A stretch of 64,000 bases of DNA from Adineta ricciae (Eukaryota > Rotifera > Eurotatoria > Adinetida > Adinetidae): the NCBI GenBank assembly GCA_905250025.1, contig CAJNOJ010000064.1, positions 62,001 to 126,000 of the forward strand. Direction: 5' to 3'. The notes beneath the pieces were generated by a model that saw only the letters and a list, made by a program, of their open reading frames with translations, made no database searches and was not told where the DNA came from. Positions 1 through 12,794 of the stretch are shown here, piece by piece (position 1 is the stretch's first letter; each line of letters starts with the position of its first letter). A program made the translations under genes and the position numbers.

Positions 1-2409
1 ACATTAGATCGTGAAGATAATATTCTTCATGAATTAGCTCGGCGCAACTTAGCGCACTACTTTCGAGAATTGATACTTTTAGCACATGATGAAAATCACG
101 CCTTAAAAGGAAAAGCAACATATATCCTGAATAAAATCAACTCGAGAAACAAACAAGGTCTGACGCCATTAATCATTGCCATCCAAGGAAAAAAACACCA
201 GTTTTTTGAGATACTGATTGACAGCTCCGCCGATGTCAATGTGGTCGACGGAGAAGGACGTTCACCGATACATCATGCATGTCAACAAGCAAATTATAAG
301 TTTTTAGATAGATTAATCGAAGCAGGTGCTAATCCAAATTATTTCAATCGAAAGTAAAGTTCAGTTTTAATTGAAAATTCTCCTGTGATCATTTTCTTCT
401 ATTTCTAGAGAGACAACGGATAGAAAAAGTCTATCAAATTTATCTGCATTGCATTACTTAGCGTTCGTTAAGATGATTTCTTGTATTTAGTTTTTAATTT
501 TGGTTTTTTAGAATGGCCAAAAATGCGCTGTCGACAGATATTCAAAAGTGTGCCCATCTTTTGCTACAAAAGGGATGTCCATTGATGCCTTTAACAAAAG
601 AAGGCAAATCGCCATTTGATATTGCTCAAATGTACGATAATCTTGCATTTGATTGTGTCAAAGTTTTTGCTGATAATCGGGAATTTCATACGCTTCAACC
701 TGTAGAAGTCTCGTCGCGACGAGAAGCGAAATCAATTTTAAGTGATTATACCGGTGTGAGTTATATCAGCAAGATCATGGGAGCTTTCAAGCAGTATCAT
801 ACTGTAGATCAAACGAAAAATAACGGGTTGTTTCTATTCTATCGAAAGAGGAAGACCAGAGCTCAGCCTGATGAGGAATATGGCCTCTGCGTTCATTACA
901 ATCAAAATATTTTTGTTTATCCAATAACGGAGAGATATAGCGTCAGTATTCTGGATGTGTCCGAAGTTCCGTATGAAAGTGTATATTGTTATTCACTGAA
1001 AACTGATACAACGATGGACGATCACCATCAAGTCACAGTATTTTCATCGTATGAAGAATTGGTATATGGCCACTCGAATTATAAGGGAGTTTTAGCAACG
1101 AAATTAACGGACTTCATTCGAAAAGATTATGGTGAATGGAAACGAGGGAGAGTAGCAGATTTATTACAAAAGTCCGTTCTTGGAAATCTGATTCCGTAAG
1201 TGAAATTTCTTTGTCTTGCTAGTTCTTACAGTTGTTTGTTGTAGCGACCCTTTTGTTGACGATCCGAATCCAATTTTCTCTGATGTTGACTTAATTGAAA
1301 GAATAACTTTATCTGATATTCATTCCACAACAATCATCGATGAAAATTCTCGTCGATTAATCTGGGTTGCGACAGTTCAACGTGAAGATGACACTTCATT
1401 TCAAATTATCATCAAAGATTACCTTCCAAAGTACAACGTTGATACATATAAAGCTTTTCGATTGAAAGAATTCGAGAGTTCTCTCAAATACAATGATCCT
1501 CCTAGCGAAATCGAAGAGGAATATGAATACAGTACTCGTGCGCGACACGACTATAAATACGAATCGAAATACTTACTGACTAGTCTACAAAAGCATCCGT
1601 TTATTGTTCATGCCTTTCAATGCAATCAACGTGCCGAACGAGATCTTCGAATCTTTATGGAATACCTACCTGAAGGAAATCTTTATTCCTATATCAAACA
1701 GTTGAATCCACAATCGATTGAGCTCCGGATCAATGCCTATCATTGGATTTATCAGTTGGCACAAGTTATGGCCTTTTTATCGAAATTTCGAATTGTTCAT
1801 CGTGATTTAGCAGCGAGAAATATTTTACTCAAAGACGAAAATCATATCAAACTAAGTGATTTTGGTTTATCGCGCACGGAAGATGTAGAATTGAAAGGAA
1901 AAGAATGCATTATATCACCATGCTGGGCGGCGCCAGAATGCTTTGCGCGCGAGCAGAAAGTTTCTGCTACATCGGATGTTTGGGCATTCGCGGTTGTAGT
2001 TTGGGAAATCTTCTCTTTTGGAGTCAAACCATATGCGACAGAAACCGACATCAATGATACGATGAAATCGCAGCAAGTTACTATGGTTTTAAAGCGATTT
2101 TTAATCGAACAAGGTCGACGTTTAACAAAGCCCGAATGCTGTTCAGCTGGTCTGTATGATTTAATGTGTCGCTGTTGGAATATCGATGCGACTAGACGAC
2201 CACGCTTCGTGGAAATTGTTGACGAATTCAACCAGAATAGCATGATGAAAGGCCGACTAAAATCATTTTCGAAAGACGAACAACGAGCCTGGCGCAACGC
2301 TAGAAAATATTATCGCGAAGCTTTGGAGTCGTTCGCAACGCCTGCTGAAGATGGTTACACGAACACAGCCACGGCTGCGGAAGATTTATCACCAAGAAGT
2401 GAACCCTGA
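1..2409 (+). CDS. Shark/HTK16-type ankyrin-SH2 tyrosine kinase (5' end outside window)
   Basis: Non-receptor tyrosine kinase of the SH2-ankyrin-kinase (Shark/HTK16) family, which acts in the cytoplasm downstream of immunoreceptor-like and epithelial receptors. The frame is open at base 1. Likely exons are 1-353, 409-462, 512-1195 and 1245-2409 with introns of about 50 nt; the 462/512 junction uses a weak gttcgt donor and is the least certain. In order the protein shows ankyrin repeats (LTPLIIAIQ, RSPIHHACQ, LIEAGANPN), a degenerate SH2 domain (GLFLFYRKR, then EEYGLCVHY and SSYEELVYGHS), and a kinase domain with HRDLAARN, DFGLSR, WAAPE and SDVWAFAVVVWEIFSFG. HRDLAARN is diagnostic of tyrosine kinases. 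Known family members also carry an N-terminal SH2, which would lie left of the window. The glycine loop is poorly conserved and the activation loop between DFG and APE has no tyrosine. Confidence 0.85.
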
Positions 2410-2544
2410 TGAGTTTAGCAGTTTCATTAAGCAACTGAACAACTTTTTTCATGTTTTGATGAATAAACGAGATGAGAAGTACAAAAAAAGAAGAAATGAA
2501 CTTTTGTCACGAAATAACATAAAACACAAGAGAGTTGACCAAGT

Positions 2545-2830
2545 TCAACCAAGTCGTTCGAGTGCTTCAATCATGAGCACGCTATTTCCTCGAGCGACGA
2601 CCATACCAATTGGACGTTTTTCACCAGTCTTTGTAGCTTCATAAGCTTCATCGATGACTAAGTTCATAAACGGATCAAAACCTCGTAGGACACCGACCAC
2701 TGTTCGATTTCCATTCAATTTCAATTGACATTGTTTGTCCATAAATTTCTTCAATTCAGGAGGATTTGCTTTACCTTAAAAAGAGATTCATTCGAAAGAA
2801 TAAAGGTACCGAAGGCTACTTACCACTCAT
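2545..2830 (-). CDS. SNRPG: Small nuclear ribonucleoprotein G (Sm G)
   Basis: Core Sm-ring protein of the spliceosomal U1, U2, U4 and U5 snRNPs; nuclear. Two exons on the minus strand: a 7-nt first exon (2830-2824, encoding M-S and the first base of G) and 2774-2545, separated by a 48-nt GTAAGT...AG intron. The spliced N-terminus [17 protein letters not shown] matches the family start (animal Sm G begins [15 protein letters not shown]). The body contains [14 protein letters not shown] (Sm1) and [11 protein letters not shown] (Sm2), and the length of about 78 aa is normal. It is convergent with the kinase gene ending at 2409 and divergent from PSMD13. Confidence 0.95.
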
Positions 2831-3280
2831 ATTTACGAATTAAAAGGATCCTCGGAGGTGAATTAGAGTAGTTACTATCTAAAACAAAACAAAACGATTT
2901 GTTTGATGAATCTTACATTCAACTTGAAAGAAAAAAAGAAGGAAAGACACACATTTCACAATACCACCATTACGGATCAAATCAAATACAGGCGATAGAG
3001 GTCGCTCGAATGCAAAACAGTCAAGCTCAATTATGTTCGATGAAGATGTAGAAAGCTCAGGCTAAGCAACTATAAATCTAACTAACCAAGATATAAGCGA
3101 ACAAAAAGTCGTTTTTAGAAAAAGCTATCGTTGGAAATTCTTCGAGTAACTTTCGACATTGATAATGTGCGCCCTCTTTTTCTACACGAAGGCTATACGT
3201 ATGAATTTTGTATACAATGGTACGAGCGATTCAAATCGTTTTAACCATAGTTGAACTCGGAAAAACGGAAAAGATTTGTC
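2831..3280. other. Intergenic, between two divergent housekeeping genes
   Basis: About 450 bases between the start codons of SNRPG (minus) and PSMD13 (plus). It must hold both promoters. I see no TATA box or further ORF that can be supported. Confidence 0.5.
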
Positions 3281-4462
3281 ATGTCTTCTCGTGTTGAAAA
3301 TTACCTCACCGAACGTAAAGCCATCGGTGGTCCGTTAGCAAACGAATGGCTCGAACTGGAATCTCTTTATCAAAGTCGTCTTTGGCATGAACTAACCTTA
3401 CGTGTGACAGCATTCGTTCACCGAGAAGAACTCCAACAAGGCGAACAATTGCGATCCTTTTATGAAAACTTCCTGTCAGATTTCGAACATCGTATCAATC
3501 AGTTAGCACTTGTTGAAATTATCATTCCTATTTCGCGTACTTTCAAACAAGTCGATGAAGCCATTCTGTTCATTCAACAAATTCGCGAAAAAGTCAAAGC
3601 AAACTCACTTGCAGTTTTACTTTGTGATGTCACAATTGGCAAGGCATATTTGGTGACGAAAAATTTAAATGAAGCGAAGAAAATCATCGAAGATTTGACA
3701 CCGAAATTCGATGAACTCGATCATCTAACAACAGTTCATTCGAGATTTTATGATTTAGCGTCGAATTATTATCGTGTCATGGGAAATCATAGCGAATATT
3801 ACCAAAATGCTCTTAAATATCTTGGTAAAACTATATTCGAAACTTCGATCTGATCTTTTCATCTGGTCTTTTCAGGTTGCGTGGACATTTCCGTAATGGT
3901 TTTAAAGGAAAAGGCTGAAAGAGCATTCAACCTTGGTCTAGCTGCATTATTAGCTGAAAATGTTTATAATTTCGGTGAAATTCTCCAACATCCCGTCCTT
4001 GACGCTCTGAAAAACACACGTGAACAATGGTTAATCGATCTTCTGCAAGCCTTCAACATCGGCGACGTCGAAAAATACGAAGCATTAAAACCTGTCTGGC
4101 AAATTCAACCAGATTTACGTATGGCAGAAGGTATTTTAAAACGCAAGATCACCTTACTTTGCTTGATGGACATGATCTTCGTTGCTGGTGGTGCACGTGC
4201 GCTGAGTTTCTCCGACGTTGCGGCAAGAACGAAACTACCTGTCGAGCAAGTCGAATTATTAGCTATGAAAGCTTTATCATTAGGTTTAGTCCGAGGAAGT
4301 ATCGACCAGGTCGATGAGAAGTTGAATATGCACTGGGTGAAACCACGTGTACTAGATTTACGACAAGTTGGCACATTGAAGAAACGCCTGGACCAATGGA
4401 CCAATGATGTGAAACAAATGTCGGCATTGGTCGAACATCAAGCAGAAGATATTCTCTCCTAA
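3281..4462 (+). CDS. PSMD13: 26S proteasome non-ATPase regulatory subunit 13 (Rpn9)
   Basis: PCI-domain subunit of the 19S proteasome lid, which helps assemble and stabilise the regulatory particle. Two exons, 3281-3824 and 3876-4462, joined across a 51-nt intron (gtaaaa...ttttcag) that restores LGCVDI, as in the human protein. Other strongly conserved stretches are LWHELTLRV, VHSRFYDLAS, PVLDALKNT, QWLIDLLQAF and the C-terminal PRVLDL and LVEHQAEDIL; the PCI winged-helix region is at about residues 250-340. The ATG at 3281 (MSSRVENYL) is preferred over upstream in-frame non-ATG codons. The length of about 376 aa equals the family norm. Confidence 0.96.
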
Positions 4463-4536
4463 TAAGTTATTGTATTTATATCAACACTTTCTTCTTTTTT
4501 TTTAGTTTGAATTTATTAAAACGAGATGTTTAGAAA

Positions 4537-4542
4537 AATAAA
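4537..4542 (+). promoter_or_regulatory. Poly(A) signal AATAAA of PSMD13
   Basis: A canonical AATAAA hexamer lies 75 bases after the PSMD13 stop codon. Confidence 0.6.
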
Positions 4543-7130
4543 CAAGAAAAATCGAGCTTTAAGCTCGGGGAACAACATGAATGTACTGGAAGATTAAAAT
4601 CACAAAAGATTCTTTGTCTGCTTAGATGTAATCCTGGCAAATCGAATTATTCTAATCGCTTTAGAAAACAATAAGTGTTGGTTCCATGAATGAAACTAAT
4701 CCTATGTGATAATTGGAAAAATCATTTCTTATTCACGTTGTACTTTCCATGACATAGACATCATGAATGACCAAACCAATTCCATTTCATATTTGAATAT
4801 GCAACGATTCGAGTCGATCAGAGAAGAGTAACAAGTCCATCTGTCAACTGTTGATTATGTTTAACTAACTCCTACATTGTGTTCGATGTTTTTTGAGTTC
4901 ATTCTCAGTATGACATACACCGTCGGAAGGTAGATTGATTAGAAAACATATGTTCACATAATTAATAGTTAACAGTTTTAGAATTTATGCTAGACATTAA
5001 TTTGGATAATTTAGTCGACTCTCGTATTAAAGTACATCATTAAATCTTAAAGAAAGTCAAAAGGAGAAAGACGTTCGGGTCTTTTTGCTCGAAATGTTCT
5101 TTGAGAAATATAGTCTAATTTAAGATTTGTTTCAAATGAAACACTTCTGGATTGCTTTGTTAATTGAATTCTTATTGCTATTCAATAGCTTCCTTGAGTT
5201 ATGGTGTCCTAATCAAGTCAGAACGGTCTATATGAAATAGGAATCACTGCAAAACATCTTCGACGATTCCCAAGTCGTTTTCAAGGGACATTCATAAGGC
5301 ATCGTTAAACTATATTTTGTGATAAATGAAGAGTACCCGTTGGCTGTAACAATTAGAAGAGAAAAAAGTAATTTCATGCATAAAATCACAGTTGATAAAT
5401 TGATTATCTCACTTGAACTAACAATAAAGGTGTCTGATGTTCATCATACTTTTTACGAACTGCAGAGAAAAGCTTATCCAAACGATCGTTGAACTTTGTG
5501 ACTTTTAACACATTCAAACATCGAAATCAATTAGTTTCTCACATGTAAAAGCCGACCTTTCAGCAATGCATCAAGCTAAAACAACAAGACTTCTTAATAA
5601 TCATTTGCCTACGCTGCCGTATGCATAATGCATTGACCTTTACCGTTGCCGTCAATGTTCTCACCAGTAAGAATCGAGCCAGCGACATATGATATTAGAA
5701 TGACGTCTGTCAGAAAACCGTGTCAGAAGCGAATTAAAAAGATTAATGACTTTGGAATCAAATGCAAACAAAGATGCCGGGCTAAGAAGGAAAGACAACG
5801 GATCAGATGATCGATATAGTTATTGACAAAATGATTGAGCCATTAGTTCAATAAGTAAGTCATCGTCAATATCCGTTCTCATGTGTCATGCGATAGTTTG
5901 TAGAATTGGTGGAATTTAACTCGAACAAAGATTTCTTTTTTAGTCAAATCACAAGTATGCTTGTGAGAAGTTTTTAAAAGGTAACAGAATAGAAGACTGT
6001 GAAATGTGAGAGAATACTAAAAAGAAAAAGGAAAAGACGAAGAAAAAGATAATTACGATCATTTTCTAGCATGCTAGGGCTTTTTTTTATAGTTTTCTTT
6101 CAATATAATAGATATGTAAGAACATAAATAATTACTCTCAAATAGGTAAAGTAAAAGAAAGAAAACCTCTTTGTCAATGATTTATTGTTAGATTTCTCAC
6201 ATATTGCATGATATTTTTTGCTTTATTATTTATATATATTAAACGACACTCAATCAAACTCTTTGACGTAGAATAATATTTTCTTTTCTCGCATTAGCAG
6301 ACTTCGTACAACGTATGTAGCTTAACGATCTTAGCGTTGAACATAGTAAGAAGAGAACGAATCCATGCGCGTAAATCTACCGGATCTATTAGTCGAAATC
6401 TAATTAATCAGAATATGGTTCTTTACAGACAAATCTGCATGTAGGAGTGACATGAATTGGATGAAATAAACGTGCAAATCAAACACCAATAAATTTATGT
6501 CTGATTATCGTAGAATAAATCATACTTTCAAGTAAGTTTGGGATTTCGAGCTTTTCTCTTTTTGCTTTATAGGGAAGAGGAGAATATTTACATGAATTCA
6601 TAAGTGTAATGAGAAGTGAAAAATAGGCTTTGTTTTCGAATTGAATTAGTCGGTTTAGTCTTGTCAATTATTTTTCCAATGTTTCGATGTTCTTTGTCGA
6701 TAATTTGATTATTTCGATACCATTGATTTGATTGTAAAAGAAGTGAAATAGAACAAAACGAGACATTATCATAGCGAACGATCTGTTTCTCGTTCTCATC
6801 ATCGAATTGTGCGAGAGAGAGAGAAAGAGAAGAAGACAACGCACGACAATAGAAAAATAACGAGCAACTAGTAGAAAAAGAAGAGATTGACTCGAATATA
6901 TAGATTTCACATCATATTTCTTCGACAACATTCTCAATTGTATCAAATAACATGAAATTAACTACCCACCTACACGATGAACAAGAATAGCATATATAAT
7001 AGTTTCTCATTAGTGTGATGTTTAGCGTAAACTAATTCTCATTCTAGTATGCATTCAACTTTTGCTTGTAGAATTTCCTAGATGACTTTCATGCGAATTA
7101 CAGTTGTTTGGCCTTCACTGATTTAGAAAG

Positions 7131-7144
7131 ATATATATATATAT
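7131..7144. repeat. (AT)7 microsatellite
   Basis: Seven perfect AT units inside the gene-poor interval. Confidence 0.8.
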
Positions 7145-8349
7145 CTATAGAACGATCTTCGGAAATAAACTGATAATAAGCGACGATGTTAGCCCGCAAG
7201 CGATTCTCATCAATCATTTTCTTCTTCATATGCTGCCACGAAGCACGTTGAATACAACAATTTAAATAACAAAAACAACAGCAGTTTCAACTTCTTCGCT
7301 TTGTGATATTATTCCAACGAATAATCAACAAATTTTCTCAGTTCTTTCCTTTTTTTTCTTTCTCTCTTCTGCGTTCAAAACGGAATCATCTGCGAACTAG
7401 TAAGATAATTACTCAAATGCAAATAAATATGATTATCTAGGGTTACCAATTAACATACTGAAGGATGAAACCTCTTGTATCTAATGAATGTAGAGGCACA
7501 TCGGACAGTTTCATGTTTAGAGTCTAAATGACATTGATTTTCTTTGTTGAAAACTAAGACGAATAGAAAGAACAAACAGAAATAGTATCATTGACATCGA
7601 TTCTATCTTTTGTTCTCGAGTGTTTTCCCCTCCCTTTGATAAAAATTGCCACATTATCGTAAGTTAGTTGCGGCAATTATCATGTTTAAGAATCAGCAAA
7701 AACAATCTACACTCCAGAAATGTCAATCAGAAGCCGATGTTCGTCTACTCCTTTGACACCACTTATCCTTTCCGTACATAACGTCGAACGAAGACGTAGA
7801 AGAAAAGAAGAAAACTAATGTCTTCTTATCTAAGATTTCCGATGCGATGATTTCGAATTAACTTAGTTAAGTAATTTCAGATTATTTCTCTGATTTCTTC
7901 ATCGGTTATCGAATGGACATGAATGATCCGTTCGTCGTCTGCTAAGAGGCTTCTCATTGGTTTAATTCCAATTTCTTCATGTATCTGGATTTTATATTCT
8001 GCGAGAAAAAGATAATTCCAGAGACACCTGCTTTATGCCCATCAAATTAGTTCTTCTTTTCTTTTTTCATTACTTTCAGTCACTTAGTATTTATAGTCTT
8101 TCTTACATATCTATCATTCACTCAGCAAATGTCTCGTAACAGAAAGACGAAGAAGAAAAAATACGAGAAAAAAAAGTTCCTGTAAGTTTTTTTTTCTCCT
8201 TAACTGATTTAGTTATTAAGATAACACAGCATTTTTTTCCGCATATCTCTAGAGAAATATAACACATATGTTGTAATAATCAAACTAGCGCAGATCGAAA
8301 GGAACATTCTGTTGTTGTTGTTGCTTCTGTTTTAGATTAACAAAAGATC

Positions 8350-10181
8350 ATGATTTTAACTCGAGATGATATCGATCCGTGTAAATTATGTAATGTACTT
8401 GCTCCAATATTCATATGCGGCTTTTTCGGCAATATCATTTGTATAATCGTTTTTCTTCGTCGTCGCTTTCGTGTACGTTCAATTAGCGTTTATTTTATTG
8501 CTTTATTTTTCATTGACTGTATGCTTCTATTCATTTCACACGTGGCAAAAATGTTAATCTTTGGTGCTGCCGAGTCTTGTTGGTTTAATATATTTCTCTC
8601 GAAATTCATCGATTTGATACGTTATAAAGATATGCTCGATCACGGAGTTCTCTCCGTACTGACGTATAACACAACGTACACGCAAATTTCCATGTTAATC
8701 TTCATGTTCATGTCTATCCAACGTGTGAGAACATTCTCGTCGATATCATATCGTGAGAGTCGCATGTGTGCATTCATGTTAACGTTGATTGCATTCGTCT
8801 ATGGGATTATCGTGTCATACATGCAACTATATGATGGATTTTGTATAAAACAACTGGATCTCACTAAAGAGCAAACTAATACTATTGATACATTAATGGA
8901 CGACGCACAATACGCATACGACAAGCAATGTTTACCAAAATCTTTCAGTAACATATCAGGTAATCGCTGTTTCCAATATTATCTTTTCGCATCGAAGATT
9001 CCGATAGGCATCAGCTCGTTTTGTTTGCTTCTTTTACAGTTATTGACTTTTCGGGCCAATCTCTATGTTATTCTATTTCTATTTTATTTTTAGTATTCGA
9101 TTCTACTACTATTTATCATCATTATTCAACATCATCCGAAACGAATGAATCGTTGAATAGTAGTATTGATCCAATGTGTCACGTCAAACCCGATTGGCAT
9201 CGTACACGTCATCAGACTGTTGCATATGTTTATCTTCAATCATATATGTCAATTGATTGGCCAGATGAATATGCTAATCGTTCGATGTGTGATGTTGACT
9301 ATAAACTGTCGGATCATCTTCTTTCAGCAATCAATAATTTAACTCGGCCATGGTTACAATCACGTCCAGGCAAAGACTACTTTCTCGAACATCAATTTTG
9401 CGCTCAATCGTTTCATTTCATTGAATCGTACGCGAATTGCTCGTTTCCATTGTCAGCAAAAACATTTCAAAAGTATTATCAGTTTCTCTACGATCGCCGT
9501 CTATCATTAAAAAATCGTTATACCATCGGCTTTATCATCGGAACATTTATACCTTCATTTATATGTATTTTATCATCATTCATATGTCTTTATTACATAG
9601 CTAATCAACCATTAATTCGTAAGCATAGTCATTCGCGCGCAGAGCTACGTTCTTTATCGCTGATTCTAGTCGAGATTTTACTAAGTCTGATGAGTGCATT
9701 GCAGTCCTATATAATTAATTTTTTTACTTGCCATGGTTTACTATTTCGTATGCAATCAGATAATTGTTACGGCCCGTCAAGTAATAATATTCTACCGATG
9801 TTTCTCGGCAGCATTTTGGAATTGTTTACATCGACTTCTAACATTCTGATCTTGATGATATGCGGCGCACAATTTCGTAATGAGTTAATCGAAATTCTAC
9901 ATTTGACCAAGTTTTTTTCCAAAGAAAAACAACGGCAAAGTCGAACAGACGAAAGTAAAATCACTGTACATAGGCCATCTGCAGCGACATTACCACTTCG
10001 AATAACCCTCCCATCACCATTGATACACAAAGACCTGACTAAACGACTGACTAATTCTCACGATCCATCCATGGAATCATTTCTCATGTCAGGGCATAAC
10101 AAAGATGATCTGAGTGTGACGGAAACAGAGCAACAGTCCGAAGAGACAAGCCTGTGTTTAATAAAGTTAACCAGTGTGTAA
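8350..10181 (+). CDS. Rhodopsin-like (class A) GPCR with long extracellular loop 2
   Basis: Seven-transmembrane receptor of the plasma membrane, most like metazoan peptide-receptor families; the ligand is unknown. Exon 1 carries TM1 (with the GN of GFFGNIICI), TM2 (with the conserved D of FFIDCMLL), TM3 ending in QRVRTF in place of DRY, and TM4. Exon 2 carries TM5 (GFIIGTFIPSFICIL), TM6 and TM7 (LFTSTSNILILMI), then a Ser-rich tail. TM4 and TM5 are separated by roughly 200 residues with many N-glycosylation sites and cysteines. The donor is at 8960. Acceptors at 9039 (exon from 9040) and 9093 (exon from 9094) both keep frame; the second has the stronger pyrimidine tract. A poly(A) signal lies at 10231. 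Confidence 0.8.
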
Positions 10182-11279
10182 ATGTAGTTGTTTCTTTTTC
10201 GTAACTACATCTATGTGTTTCCTTTTATGAAATAAAAGGTGTTGACTGATATGTTCGTTTTACGAGTGATGATCGCGGTAAATCAAACAGAATGTGCAAA
10301 TCTTTCAATGCGCACCAAGTAATTCTAATTAGATGTTCCTTGAATGGCGCTTTTCTTAGTTCTTTGGATACAAAGCAAAGTCATTCCGAGGTTCCTCATC
10401 GCGTAGAAAGCCTGTTATAATTCAGAACTAGGAAAAGTCAGTAGTTCCTGATTTTCTATTGTGCATCCCGATAATAGAGAAGATATTTTTGTTCCTTAAG
10501 AACAAGAATGGACTCTCTTTTCACCATCAGAGTTAATTCATGGTACTGTCTAGGTTAGCTATTGTAGAAGCTCTGGATTGAAGGCGTTTCTATTGCTCAA
10601 TTTTAACATTATTTTCGATTACAAAGGCATGCTAAATATGCTTTTCATCTTTCGACAAAAAAGAAATAATTATGATGCAAAGTCATTAATTTCTGCATTG
10701 TCAAAACAGATATAAACAAGCAGCTTGCCACTAATTTGAAATTTACTGTCAGCAGTTCGACATTTAACACCAGACAAGAACGAGATTCCTTTGAGTTAAA
10801 GGTCAACAAATCGTTTATATTACGGTTACACACAAATTTCTCATCTTTCTCATACATCATACAACGGTGTAGAATTTCTCCTAGCAGAAACTTTAAACTC
10901 CATTTTTCTCGGCGTCTTGCTTTCTTGGATATATAAATAACTCATGTGAAGCGTAATTATCTGGTTTTGTTTTGACAAATTCATTTGATACTATAGTCAA
11001 TCAAGGACTATTGAATAATTAATAATGAAACACATGATGATAGGCTACCAAGAGACTATTGATGCACGAGTGAATACTCTGTACCTCAAATCCAAAGCTC
11101 TTGTTAAAGTTTAATACGCCTACGATATCTGTACAGTTCGTGCGTGAAAAATTTCTCCGTCAGCCAAGTGTGAGCAACATACAGTTTTAAGAAAAACATT
11201 CCAACAAACGTAATCCGGATGATGGAAATTCTTTTTTTCTGTTTATTGTGGACGTAAGAGGCTTATTGAGATTGAATTC
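10182..11279. other. Intergenic between convergent GPCR genes
   Basis: About 1.1 kb. It holds AATAAA at 10231-10236 for the upstream plus-strand receptor. Short ORFs here have no recognisable content. Confidence 0.5.
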
Positions 11280-12305
11280 CTATCTTTGCTCTGCATTCGG
11301 ATAAACAGTGTTTGTTATTCTTCGTCGCCATTTGTTCACACGAACCTGGAAGAAAACATGAACAAACTGTTGACGAAAGCGGCCCGATACGCACATGTAC
11401 ATGTAAAAGGGACTCTAGGAAAATCCGTGTAAATATAAATAAAAGAAAACGGAAGCATTTTGATAACTCACGGCAAAGCTCAAATAGAACAAATAGATTG
11501 TCATTGTGTTGGCAAATTTAACTTTGTCGAAGTTGATGGCGTCACTTCCAGCCAGATTGTCATACAAAATAAAAATATAAACTGTCACGTATGGCACGGT
11601 CGTGACAAAATTGAAGATAACTTGAATGAGAACTATGCTTGTCAGTTGCTTATCTAATTCTCGTCGAACAAGTGGAATTGTTCGATAGGATATATCTTGG
11701 ATATTTCGGTATGCTAATAAACCAAATATGATACAAATTATCGTTGGAATCAAAGAATTCCAAGATACGATGTGAATTGCAATCGCGTAGATTTGAAAGA
11801 TACGATTGGTAATCATGCAGATAGATTGCACTTGATTGTAATAAAACCAGTATGGAATGCCATGCAACAGCCAGATGATCACCGATAGAAAAGTTAATCT
11901 ATGTGCAACTTGAATATTGCTCCATTGTTGCCATTGACGAGAATAGCAAGTGGCAAGAAATTGATCGATCGTTGCTAGACACATACACGTCATGGAGATC
12001 GATACACATGTTTGTATACAAAATTGTCGAAATTTACAGTAAAACAGCGACGTTTCCGTCCAATCAATGCCAAATCCGCTAATCATGATACGTGTAAGTA
12101 AGCCGGTAACTAGTTGGCCATTATTAACAATCGACATAACGATTAAATAGACAGCACAAGAACTTTGTCGAAATGTTTGAAGACTAAGAAAAACGATGAT
12201 GTTGATTAAATTGCCGAGAACACCGATACTAAGAATCGGAATGCCGGCATAGATAGTCACTTGTTGAGCGATGATGTTCAACGACGATATGTTTGATTGT
12301 GACAT
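11280..12305 (-). CDS. Rhodopsin-like GPCR, divergent
   Basis: Seven-transmembrane receptor of the plasma membrane; ligand unknown. Exons are 12305-11472 and 11414-11280, with a 57-nt intron (GTGAGT...CCTAG) inside TM7. The splice gives LSFASPFYMYMCVSGRF, the usual TM7 end with SPFYMY replacing NPxxY, followed by a basic tail of about 40 aa. TM1 has GVLGNLINI. TM3 ends in ATIDQFLA, so DRY is replaced by DQF. The ATG at 12305 (MSQSNISS, with an N-glycosylation site) is used; the frame extends upstream only through a TTG. Total 322 aa. Similar to many lineage-expanded rotifer orphan receptors (inference). Confidence 0.82.
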
Positions 12306-12794
12306 TTTAATAAACTTAGATTTGTATGTTATGCTCAATTATTTCGATGATTTAACGAGCTGATGAATATCTCAAATGAACGTAGAGTTTACTGAGGTGA
12401 CGGATATAGATGCGCGATTGTATGTGATTTCAAAGCATCAAGATTTGCATGACAATGATCTTAAGCTTATAAAAACTAATGAATTCGGATTTGTCTTAAC
12501 CTAAGCTGTTTAACTTTTCTTTCTTTCGAATGATAATTAATAGAATTGCTTTTCTAATTTTTGCTATGACATACATGGCGAACTTCTTAATCGGGTTATC
12601 AAAACAAAAAGTATAAATATACAAGATTTTGTTTACATTTAAAATGTAGCAAAAACAAATGGTTTCGGATTCTTTCTCTTCAAAGATAAGCAAGCTGACC
12701 AGAATTTTGATCGCATTGACACGTCTAAACGTGTTAAAATAGTATTTGTATAAATTGTGAATAGTGGAACAAATCAGCTCACTTTCAACGCTTC
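12306..12794. other. Intergenic / possible lost 3' exon of CHCHD gene
   Basis: On the minus strand, just below the TGA of the CHCHD-like gene, the frame reads EALK and then meets a GTGAGC donor. A possible acceptor ending ACACGTTTAG lies 58 nt on, followed by codons T-C-Q-C. This may be the family's original last exon. The remainder is AT-rich with nothing recognisable. Confidence 0.35.

Larger units (their letters stand above)
4463..8349. other. Gene-poor AT-rich interval of 3.9 kb
   Basis: The longest stretch without a recognisable gene. Both strands are dense in stops and the few short ORFs have no conserved motif or splice-supported extension. It contains a small (AT)7 run at 7131-7144, a GA-rich tract at about 6812-6832 and a GTT run near 8310. 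No tRNA, inverted repeat or transposon ends were seen. It may include upstream regulatory sequence of the GPCR gene that starts at 8350. Confidence 0.5.

Noticed and set aside
6812-6832. GA-rich tract as a promoter GAGA element
   Set aside because: It is 1.5 kb from the nearest start codon and similar tracts occur in several gene-free places.
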